Origin: Albibeggiatoa sp964388965
Lineage (GTDB): Bacteria > Pseudomonadota > Gammaproteobacteria > Beggiatoales > Beggiatoaceae
DNA length: 17,268 nucleotides
Assembly: GCA_964388965.1 (NCBI GenBank)
Contig: CAYMCP010000075.1
Location: 1-17,268, forward strand
Direction: 5' to 3'
Shown here: positions 1 through 6,950 of the stretch, piece after piece
Layout of the letters: every line of letters starts with the position of its first letter
Position numbering within the stretch: position 1 is the stretch's first letter
The notes under the pieces: model-generated
Databases searched by the model: none
Told to the model about the DNA's origin: nothing
What the model saw: the letters and a program-made list of their open reading frames with translations, nothing else
Program-made: the position numbers and the translations under genes

Positions 1-2287
1 GTTGCCAGACTGTCCATAATGGCGATAATAATTTCTGTGCAAGCTGTTGTTTTTGTTGTTCATTTAAATCAGTACACAAACGCTTGGCTAATTTATTCAA
101 CATTGCGGCAGGCTGCATAGTTTCATCATCCAGAAAGCCATCCCATAAACCCAAAGTCAATAAGCCTTGCACAGCATTTGCGCCTAACATACCGTTTAAG
201 GCTTCAAGCGGCAGCGGCATGACAAAATCTTGCGAATACTGCAATAATTTCTGCGCTGATTCTGACAACAAACCATGCAATTTATCCAATACCAAACCTT
301 CTAATAAATCGCGGATTTTTTCATCAGAAATATCCACAGGCTGACCTGACAACCATTTTTCCAATTCATTCAAAGTTTGCTCTGCTGCCGCAGCATTATT
401 TATCAATAAAGTGTATAAACTATTTTGCAGCCCGGGATTGCCATTGGCTAATTTCAAACAACGATGTTGTAACTTTCGCAAATCAGCATCATCACTAAAG
501 GCTTTTTGTTTTTCTATGGACAAGGGACGTTGCTGTAACTCTAATTGTTTATGGCGTTCATTCCAATCCATCGGAGCTAAATGCCAATGCAATAAAGTGT
601 CAGCTAAATTATTTCCACGCTCATCAGCCATAAAAAAACGATAACGACTGGTAATCATTAAACGGGATGGAGTCTGTCCACGATGTTGATGAAAACTACG
701 CAACAGCGCACGAATGGCTAATTGTTCCTCAGTGCGCACGGTATAAAAACCATCTTTTTCACGCGGTTCGACTAAAATTTGCTCAAAATCGTCAATAATT
801 AACAAAATCGGTAAATCTTGTTTTAATAAATCATTCAAAGCATCGCTTAATAAACTGGGATTAGCGCGTAATTCTGGCTCATGTTTACGCACAATCGCAT
901 TGATTTCATTATTTAAACCATCAAACGCCTGCAAAATATCCACAGCTTCATAATATCCATACACGACAATAGTTTTATGTTCGAGCAATCGCCGCGCAAC
1001 CCGTGCCGCTAGACTGGATTTACCCTGCCGACCCATGCCATGAATCAACACACCCGCATGTTGTGGCTGGCGAAATTCACGAATAATAGCCTGCAAAGCG
1101 CGTCTTCGCCCGACAAATTGCGCTCGCCCAGCGACCGGAACTTGTTTTTTTGCATCTAAAAAAGCTTTTTCCTCAAAATCAGGTGGTAATTGACGTTTCG
1201 CCTTATCGCTTTCGGTCAAGCTATTGATTTGATAGCGACTTAAAAACAAACGCGCTAAATGCCAATCGCGGCTATATTTGGGCGCATCTTTTTGGAAGGG
1301 TTCAAGCGGATTGAGGTGTAACTGATAACGCGCATTGGCGACGGCATGATTTAATGATTGTCGTTTTGCTACATCCTGATAAAAATACTGTGCAAACAAA
1401 CTGGCTTCGACATCACTAACACTATTCCCCCAACCCAACACCGCCGGCATACCGATTTGAATTAATTGCGTAGCAAAACTACTGGCTAATTTTGATGAAG
1501 GATTCGCCGTGTGACACGCTGAAATAAACGTTAATTTAATGCCTTTTTCAACATTGGTTAAACTACCTTGTGTACGCCAATCGCGGAAATTCACTTTTTG
1601 CTGATGCCCTTCCTCATTTTCCAATAATAAAACTGGATTTTGTTGCTCATCAAAACCACCATGACAAGAAATATGAATAATATCAGGATAATAACGTGAC
1701 ACCTCACTGGCTAATTCGCTCAACATACCCGTTTCTTCAACAGTCAAATCCAAATCACGCGACTGAGTAGCATCCAAAATAGCTAACTCTTCTTTTTCAT
1801 ACGACAAACTACTAACCTGTTCAGGTGCAGCCGCCATAAACATTAAATTCAAGCGATAAGGCGAAGGCGGCAATTCATCTTTTGCTTCGCCGATGCGCCG
1901 CGTAGGATTAAATTGATTAAAATCGTCTAAAGCTAAATGTTTTTCATGCCAAGCCAATAATTCCCAAGGCGCGTTTAAAAAAGTGGTTTGCTGTGCATCA
2001 GGTCGGGCGGAAATTTGAAAAGTAACATCCCACACGGGTTGATTTCGTACATCGTTTAATAGACGTTCTAACCAACTGGTTTTATTGAGAAAATCGCTTA
2101 ATTGTTGACCAATTTTCAATAAATCGGGGCGATTATCAACATTGCGCGTTTCAACCAGCATTTGGTAATCAATGGCAGATTGCGCTAACAAAGCCATATC
2201 CGCATCGCTGACCTCAAAATGCTCCATTTGCCAATCCGCATGAATAAGGCTCAGGCGATTGTTTTTAAACTGAAAAATAGTGGACAT
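1..2287 (-). CDS. CHAT-domain caspase-like protease fused to a STAND-type ATPase (partial, C-terminus off the left edge)
   Basis: The minus-strand frame is open from the ATG at 2287 to base 1, about 762 codons, so the C-terminus is missing. Residues about 60-345 look like a CHAT (caspase/separase-clan) protease: HISCHGG carries the likely catalytic His209, and FISACHT carries Cys258, 49 residues later, the usual order and spacing. A P-loop ATPase follows: Walker A GMGRQGKS with Lys423, and a hydrophobic strand ending in Asp499-Asp500 (LLIIDDFE) as Walker B. Hydrophilic Gln- and Leu-rich helices continue to the edge. An AGGA box lies about 9 bases before the start. CHAT-STAND proteins are thought to work as ligand-triggered proteases in bacterial conflict or programmed death; the trigger and substrate are unknown here. 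Sensor repeats (TPR, WD40 or others) may lie beyond the edge. No signal peptide or membrane segment is seen. The domain calls are firm; the biological role is inference. Confidence 0.88.
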   Translation of the reverse strand, partial: MSTIFQFKNNRLSLIHADWQMEHFEVSDADMALLAQSAIDYQMLVETRNVDNRPDLLKIGQQLSDFLNKTSWLERLLNDVRNQPVWDVTFQISARPDAQQTTFLNAPWELLAWHEKHLALDDFNQFNPTRRIGEAKDELPPSPYRLNLMFMAAAPEQVSSLSYEKEELAILDATQSRDLDLTVEETGMLSELASEVSRYYPDIIHISCHGGFDEQQNPVLLLENEEGHQQKVNFRDWRTQGSLTNVEKGIKLTFISACHTANPSSKLASSFATQLIQIGMPAVLGWGNSVSDVEASLFAQYFYQDVAKRQSLNHAVANARYQLHLNPLEPFQKDAPKYSRDWHLARLFLSRYQINSLTESDKAKRQLPPDFEEKAFLDAKKQVPVAGRAQFVGRRRALQAIIREFRQPQHAGVLIHGMGRQGKSSLAARVARRLLEHKTIVVYGYYEAVDILQAFDGLNNEINAIVRKHEPELRANPSLLSDALNDLLKQDLPILLIIDDFEQILVEPREKDGFYTVRTEEQLAIRALLRSFHQHRGQTPSRLMITSRYRFFMADERGNNLADTLLHWHLAPMDWNERHKQLELQQRPLSIEKQKAFSDDADLRKLQHRCLKLANGNPGLQNSLYTLLINNAAAAEQTLNELEKWLSGQPVDISDEKIRDLLEGLVLDKLHGLLSESAQKLLQYSQDFVMPLPLEALNGMLGANAVQGLLTLGLWDGFLDDETMQPAAMLNKLAKRLCTDLNEQQKQQLAQKLLSPLWTVWQ

Positions 2288-2718
2288 GGCGATTTTTCCT
2301 ATTTACATTGATGTCTCAACATAGTGATGCTATAACAGGCACTATATTCAAATTTTTCCAAATTAGGGCGTAAAAAATGAAATTTCCTTAAAACTGTTTG
2401 AACAGTGAAAAGGTTGAAGACAATCTTTGCAAGATAGTTTTCGTGACACGACTATGCTTGACCTGAAAACTTGGTTTCGGGCGAGTAAATATGTTCGCTA
2501 TACCCTGAAAACTCTGAAAAAGTTTGTAAGTCATTGATTTTAGGTGGAGCGTATTTGCATAAGTGATTGATTTTATTATAGGCAAAAAAAGTTTTTCGGA
2601 GTTCTCAGTATACCTTAAAATTTCTTCCTGATGTCGCTGATGATAATTTTATATCTCAAATCACTAACCAATGTGCGCAGTTAGATAAAATTCATAGTCC
2701 TATTATGCAAGTATTGTT
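2288..2718. other. Gene-free stretch with ORF-like scraps
   Basis: No convincing complete gene was found. The first roughly 30 bases serve as leader of the CHAT-STAND gene. A plus-strand frame without a good start runs from 2582 to a TGA at 2737. Its protein-like end (FLPDVADDNF...QVLFYESIF) overlaps the 3' end of trmB convergently. Another plus-strand frame covers roughly 2453-2543 (TMLDLKTWFRASKYVRYTL). A 65-codon minus-strand frame lies at 2388-2585. None matches a family I recognise. Short frames broken by stops suggest decayed mobile-element or gene remnants. No tRNA, terminator with a T-run, or CRISPR-like repeat is visible. Confidence 0.4.
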
Positions 2719-3399
2719 TTACGAGTCTATTTTTTGATAACACAAGTCCCACACGCCATGTTCTAAACGCTGTCCACGCCGCTCAAACTTTGTAATTGGG
2801 CGTTCGGTGAAACGCGGAGCAAACTGCCCATTACTTGATAAATTAGTTAAGCTAGGATAGGTATCCAGTGTGGTCAACATTTGTGCTGCATACTCTTCCC
2901 AATCGGTTGCCAAACGCATTAAGCCATCTACTTTAAGTTTAGGTGCAACAAGGTCTAAAAAAGCAGTTTGAATCAAACGACGTTTATGATGACGCTTTTT
3001 ATGCCAAGGGTCTGGAAAAAAAATATACACGCAATCCAAACTATTCGCTGCAATATGATATGTCAACATTTGTACAGCATCACCATTAAGTAAACGGATA
3101 TTACTCAATTCATACTTTTTAATTTGTGCCAAAACCTGCCCAATACCTGCTAAATACACTTCAATCCCTAAATAATCACATTCAGGGTGCATTTTTGCCA
3201 TCGAAATCAACGCTTCACCGTCACCAAAACCAATTTCTAAATGCTTTTCAGCATCACGCCTAAAAAGATGCACTAAATCTAATTCACCCTCTGGCGTTAG
3301 CAGGTAATCATTTGTTAAATTTGCCAATGCCTGCTGCTGCGATTTGGTAATACGACCATTACGACGTACAAAACTACGAATTTCACGCTGATTTTTCAT
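2719..3399 (-). CDS. trmB: tRNA (guanine-N7-)-methyltransferase TrmB
   Basis: This 226-residue enzyme transfers a methyl group from S-adenosylmethionine to N7 of guanosine 46 in the tRNA variable loop; it is soluble and cytoplasmic. All family hallmarks are visible. The N-terminal IRSFVRRNGR stretch is followed by the SAM-binding loop EIGFGDG (55-61). The signature IFFPDPWHKKRHHKRR lies at about 126-141, TDWEEY at 165-170, and the substrate motif RPITKFERRGQRLEHGVW at about 200-217. Length is normal for the family. The start codon is 2 bases after the stop of the upstream 205-residue gene, so the two are probably co-transcribed. The 3' end overlaps a plus-strand ORF-like scrap that ends at 2737. 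Nothing suggests loss of function. Confidence 0.97.
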   Translation of the reverse strand: MKNQREIRSFVRRNGRITKSQQQALANLTNDYLLTPEGELDLVHLFRRDAEKHLEIGFGDGEALISMAKMHPECDYLGIEVYLAGIGQVLAQIKKYELSNIRLLNGDAVQMLTYHIAANSLDCVYIFFPDPWHKKRHHKRRLIQTAFLDLVAPKLKVDGLMRLATDWEEYAAQMLTTLDTYPSLTNLSSNGQFAPRFTERPITKFERRGQRLEHGVWDLCYQKIDS

Positions 3400-3401
3400 A
3401 T

Positions 3402-4019
3402 TTAATCCACGACAATCACAATATTTTGACCTTCTTTTACGCTACGTGGTTTCCAAAGCTTGATCAGATGCCCACTATCATCATCAAAAGGCACGATTTG
3501 ATGGGTATCTAGTAATTTTTCAACGCGCCCACGCGCCCACAAGCGTTTAAGATGACGCATATCATCACGGTTTTGTAAGCGCAATACACCTATATGACCT
3601 TGTAAAGCAACACTTATCGTATGCCTAAGTCGCTCTCCTAGTGTATTAAAACGACGCAAATCTGAGAATGATACAAATCCTTGTAGCGGAATTTGCTCCA
3701 GTATAATGCAATTTTCTACAGACTCACCTTGCACGCCAAATCCAATAAATATATTTTTAAAAAACATACTCATTAATTGGTGTAGTCGCATATTCGGGGT
3801 CAGATGCCACAACAACAAGTTATAATCCTCCTTAGAGCTGATGACGAGTGTCAACGCTTTTTTTAACATATTGACGTGTAAGGTTATTGCCGGTAATTTG
3901 AGAAGGGAGAGCTTTGCATAGGAAAATCTGCACGGGTCTGAACAGAATTCATTAAGAATGTGAATACTGGTTTGCAGACTTGATTTCTGTTTATTTACCA
4001 ACACCTTACGTTTTTTCAC
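3402..4019 (-). CDS. Unrecognised 205-residue protein, co-transcribed with trmB
   Basis: I do not recognise the family. The frame opens at a GTG (4017-4019), and an in-frame TAA two codons upstream rules out an earlier start. AAGGA lies directly against this GTG, which is too close for normal initiation. The true start may be the TTG a few codons in, which has AAGGTG before it, or the ATG at residue 51 (MLKKALTLV). Residues 50-205 look like a folded, soluble alpha/beta protein. They include a hydrophobic patch (FFKNIFIGFGVQG), a basic segment (DDMRHLKRLWARGRVEKLL) and a C-terminal strand (NIVIVVD). No signal peptide, membrane helix or catalytic motif is evident. It ends 2 bases before trmB, so it probably supplies that operon's promoter. 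A link to tRNA modification is possible only from position. Confidence 0.7.
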   Translation of the reverse strand: MKKRKVLVNKQKSSLQTSIHILNEFCSDPCRFSYAKLSLLKLPAITLHVNMLKKALTLVISSKEDYNLLLWHLTPNMRLHQLMSMFFKNIFIGFGVQGESVENCIILEQIPLQGFVSFSDLRRFNTLGERLRHTISVALQGHIGVLRLQNRDDMRHLKRLWARGRVEKLLDTHQIVPFDDDSGHLIKLWKPRSVKEGQNIVIVVD

Positions 4020-4140
4020 TCCTTACTAGTGTGATGTGCTAAAAACGAAATCCTCTTATGCTGTATTTTGCTTTTTAAATCGAAAATTGGCAATCAAAAA
4101 TATTCGTTTCAAAAGGATTTGAGACAATTCAAAATACAAG

Positions 4141-5166
4141 TTACTTCCAATTTTGATATTCGTCTACGATGCGCTGTATATTATCTTTAGTGGCTTGGTC
4201 TGATTTAATACCAATCACTTTAACTGTAACATTTGTCAACATTTCTCCCAAGTGCCAAGTTTGCGAGCCAAAAATTGATTGCATATCATCAGTCAAATTG
4301 TTTAACCAGTGTTGTAATTGTAGATTTTGTGCTTCGAGTTGCTGAATTTGTTGTTGATACTGAAATTGTAAACTATGCTGCTGCAAAACATCCTGCGCCC
4401 CTTCGGATAACTGTGGCAAAATCATATTAAAAATTGTTTTTTGCTCAAACTGCTGTACTAAATCTAATTGCTGCTGATTAGCAAAAGATTTTAACAATTG
4501 TTTATCACCGTGTTGGTGCATATAAGTGGGCTGTACAAAGTCAATGATAGCCTCGTCGGTTAGCAAGTTTAAGCCAGAACTTATATTTTCAATGTGTTGG
4601 AATAGCATTTTTACTGTTTTAAGTGGATTTTGCAACAAATCGTGAAAAGAAACTAAAATTTTAGCTTGATCTTGAATTGCATGAAGCGCATCCAGCATAT
4701 AGCGTTCCCACAAACCAAGCCCTGTATGTAAACTAAATTGATTGCGTTTATGTAATGATTGAGCAATTTGGATCGGATTGCGGTATACAACAATGTAGAT
4801 AGGATTATCAAAATAAGGTTGCCAAAGTGGCAAAGTCAGACACAAACGGGGGTCTTTAAGCATCCAGTGCGGATACTGATTTAAATCATCCAAAATAGGT
4901 TTAACTTCTTGTTGGAATTGATTTTTTTGTTTATCTGTTGTTTGCAGAATATTCCATTGACTAATTTGATGCCACGTCGCGCCCATACTTTCCATAAGCG
5001 TCTTATTAGCGATGATGACATCTTTACGTTCCCAATAGCCTTTGGGATTGGTTACGTCCGCAGGTAACGCGACATTCGCAGGCGCGAAATACGCCCCCAT
5101 TAAATTTAATAGACCAGCAATGACTGAGGTACCAGAACGGTGCATTCCTAATACAATAATTTGCAT
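4141..5166 (-). CDS. Sulfotransferase-family protein (P-loop, PAPS-type)
   Basis: With the ATG at 5166 the product is 341 residues and opens directly with a strand and a sulfotransferase P-loop (IIVLGMHRSGTSVI; GMHRSGTS at 7-14), the 5'-phosphosulfate-binding element of PAPS-dependent sulfotransferases. A downstream segment (NPIYIVVYRNPIQIAQSLHKR) matches the usual 3'-phosphate-binding strand and helix with Arg and Ser. The last roughly 90 residues are a Gln-rich predicted coiled coil followed by SQTWHLGEML, a tail also seen on surface-glycan enzymes. The likely role is sulfating a polysaccharide or another surface acceptor; the substrate cannot be told. The frame extends upstream to a TTG at 5262, adding 32 residues. 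I prefer 5166 because family members begin at this strand, although neither start has a strong ribosome site. It stands alone on the minus strand. Confidence 0.85.
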   Translation of the reverse strand: MQIIVLGMHRSGTSVIAGLLNLMGAYFAPANVALPADVTNPKGYWERKDVIIANKTLMESMGATWHQISQWNILQTTDKQKNQFQQEVKPILDDLNQYPHWMLKDPRLCLTLPLWQPYFDNPIYIVVYRNPIQIAQSLHKRNQFSLHTGLGLWERYMLDALHAIQDQAKILVSFHDLLQNPLKTVKMLFQHIENISSGLNLLTDEAIIDFVQPTYMHQHGDKQLLKSFANQQQLDLVQQFEQKTIFNMILPQLSEGAQDVLQQHSLQFQYQQQIQQLEAQNLQLQHWLNNLTDDMQSIFGSQTWHLGEMLTNVTVKVIGIKSDQATKDNIQRIVDEYQNWK

Positions 5167-5338
5167 AATGGTGTCGTTTTTTGCCTCAATGCTAAGGTAT
5201 AAAGTCCGCTTGGCGAGCAGCTTATTTGTCCGATTATCGGTGCAATTGTACTCCAAATTCAAACTATTTACTATGAACTGAAAGTATCGGTGCTGTCGAG
5301 AGTAATAAATAAGTGATTGTTTAAGCTACGAAAAAGCT

Positions 5339-5434
5339 CTAAAAAATGATGCTCGTGAGACAGTGCATGATATTCATGGAATAAGCGATTTTGGTGTTAC
5401 GATTATCTGGTAGGCTGTCGAAAGATGTAGTCAT
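5339..5434 (-). pseudogene. Probable decayed transposase N-terminal fragment
   Basis: The gap between the sulfotransferase and the GAF-like gene holds a 31-codon minus-strand frame, MTTSFDSLPDNRN...MHCLTSIIF, ending at a TAG. The pattern F-x-x-(I/L)-P-D-x-R followed by a short hydrophobic helix resembles the N-terminus of IS4/ISAs1-like transposases (family recollection, not a search). Sequence after the stop continues protein-like in another frame (FSLKQSLIYYSRQ), as expected after a frameshift. No intact transposase or inverted repeats are present. It lies just downstream of the TIR/STAND operon and may be a scar of mobile-element activity at that edge. Confidence 0.35.
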
Positions 5435-5466
5435 TTGCTCAATCAGGGTAATGTATGGTTTTAAAT

Positions 5467-6363
5467 TTAAAATTGCCGATATAAATCAAGCAGTGGAAAT
5501 AGAGCATCTGAAATAATTGCCACCATTTCATGCTCAGTTTCCGTGAAAATATTCTTGTGTTTGCTATCTACAGCGAAAAATCCGTAATATTGGTACAGTT
5601 CATTTTCATTTTTTGAAATGTCATTGAATCTACTGTATTCATCACGAAAAGAGGAATAACGTATTGGTGATAAAATGGTTGAAATATAAGGTAGAGGCCA
5701 ATCTTCACTTAGTGCATCTTTCTTGTCATAATGCGTCAAACTTTTAAAATAATCTGATTCTTTGGATTGACTGAGATCGTTGCTGATATAAAAATTTATG
5801 TGACCACTCATGATTTTGTATACCGTGTCATGTTCATTAAGAGGGGTTGGATTGCGCAATAAGTTCTCATCAGCTTGTTTGCATTTTTCAGTGCTTTCTC
5901 TATCTCTTGCGAGCGTGTCTAGGCAAAGGTTTTTACCCTCTTGACAACTGGAAACAATCTTAATACATGTTCTGCATTCTTTCCTCGTCGTTAAGGAAAA
6001 TGCAATTGATGCCGCAGTCATTGCAGAAATTAAATACTCTTTAAAATCAGATTCATTAAATTCAATTTTAGGATGAGACTGATCTTTACATAATCTTAAA
6101 TAGTAATACGCATTACGAATCGTATGCACAGCTTCATGTATATATTTTTGGCTATCTTTATGCCCTGTTGTTAGGTGCAGGATTGAATAATTTGCGTAAA
6201 TTTGTAATCCGATCGAAATTAAGACTAAAGCAAGAAATAATGTAAATAAAATAGATAAATCGCCATAGCTAAACAGTGCCAGTAAACCAACAGCAAATGC
6301 AACCACAGAAATGGCAGTATTAATCCAATGATGATGACGTGCAATCCATTGTTTCATTTTCAT
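5467..6363 (-). CDS. Two-helix membrane protein with a GAF-like cytoplasmic domain
   Basis: The 298-residue protein has a basic, His-rich N-tip, two closely spaced membrane helices (about 14-33 and 36-57) and a long soluble part. Residues about 70-120 are helical. Residues about 129-165 hold a Cys-rich segment (Cys130, 133, 140, 147, 161; ECRTCIKIV, LDTLARDRE). The C-terminal part (about 230-290: ILSPIRYS, YYGFFAVDS, then an acidic helix) reads like the final strands and helix of a GAF domain, a small-molecule sensor fold. Its ATG overlaps the stop of the upstream TIR gene by 4 bases (ATGA), and GAGA-like sequence precedes it, so it is translationally coupled and the last gene of the operon. 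It could be a membrane-tethered sensor of a nucleotide-type signal or a membrane effector. The GAF call rests on pattern recognition and is moderate. Confidence 0.82.
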   Translation of the reverse strand: MKMKQWIARHHHWINTAISVVAFAVGLLALFSYGDLSILFTLFLALVLISIGLQIYANYSILHLTTGHKDSQKYIHEAVHTIRNAYYYLRLCKDQSHPKIEFNESDFKEYLISAMTAASIAFSLTTRKECRTCIKIVSSCQEGKNLCLDTLARDRESTEKCKQADENLLRNPTPLNEHDTVYKIMSGHINFYISNDLSQSKESDYFKSLTHYDKKDALSEDWPLPYISTILSPIRYSSFRDEYSRFNDISKNENELYQYYGFFAVDSKHKNIFTETEHEMVAIISDALFPLLDLYRQF

Positions 6364-6950
6364 CTCTTTTTTGAAGTATTGTTTTGGGTGGAATTGTCGC
6401 CGATACTTATATTGGAGTTTATAACATCACCACATATACGGACATAACGAGTCAGTATATTGCTTTTTTCAGAATGAGGCTTGCTTGCTTCTTGAGTTTG
6501 TTGAGAACATAACGTTGCAATATCTCTTGCCATTTGGTTCACGTTTTGGCGAAACCGTTGTGTTTTTTTGTCAAATACGATTATTTCTCTCCTCTCGTTT
6601 TGTTCCCAAAAGCAATACCCTATAATATCCGCAATTTCCCCTGTTCTTTCCACTTTATCATGCTCTACTACAATGATATTATTTGGGTTTTTAAAAGACT
6701 CAATCTCCTGCACACCTACTGTTTTCAAATACGCTGGTGACAAAATGACAACAAGACATGTTGAATTATTCAAATGCTCATTTTTGGTTTGTATCAAATC
6801 AATGCCACGCAACATATACTTAGCCCAAATAAAATTATCATCGAGTTCACCCAATTGCTCTCGCAAACTGTTTTTCAACTGTTTTACGAAATCAATAACC
6901 CAATTTTCATTGGCATCAGCATAACTTATGTAAATTTTGTACTCAGTCAT
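6360..6950 (-). CDS. Short TIR-domain protein (TIR-2), likely NAD+ hydrolase or TIR adaptor
   Basis: This 196-residue protein is mostly one TIR domain (about 1-150). It opens with IYISYADANENWVIDFV (box 1), then FIWAKYMLRGID, then the strand LVVILSPAYL. The acidic residue after it, Glu82 in VQEIE, is the best candidate for the catalytic Glu of NAD-cleaving TIR enzymes; the usual Trp just before it is absent. The tail is polar and carries INSNISIGDNSTQNN, also seen in the 433-residue TIR protein. The TIR domain is clearly paralogous to that protein's: both have FIWAKYM, HLNNS, NIIVVEHDKV and IGY-x-FW. The ATG overlaps the STAND gene's stop by 8 bases (ATGACTGA), and its own stop overlaps the next start by 4. 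No membrane segment is seen. Catalytic activity is inferred. Confidence 0.9.
   Translation of the reverse strand: MTEYKIYISYADANENWVIDFVKQLKNSLREQLGELDDNFIWAKYMLRGIDLIQTKNEHLNNSTCLVVILSPAYLKTVGVQEIESFKNPNNIIVVEHDKVERTGEIADIIGYCFWEQNERREIIVFDKKTQRFRQNVNQMARDIATLCSQQTQEASKPHSEKSNILTRYVRICGDVINSNISIGDNSTQNNTSKKR

Noticed and set aside
84..644. Plus-strand ORFs opposite the CHAT-STAND gene
   Set aside because: They are antisense to a continuous protein with intact CHAT and P-loop motifs, and their translations are low-complexity Ser/Lys/Cys-rich.
2388..2585. 65-codon minus-strand ORF in the gene-free stretch
   Set aside because: No ribosome site or recognisable motif, and it competes with plus-strand scraps; not strong enough to call a gene.
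5167..5262. TTG-initiated N-terminal extension of the sulfotransferase
   Set aside because: Adds 32 residues with no family counterpart ahead of the P-loop strand; the internal ATG fits the family better.
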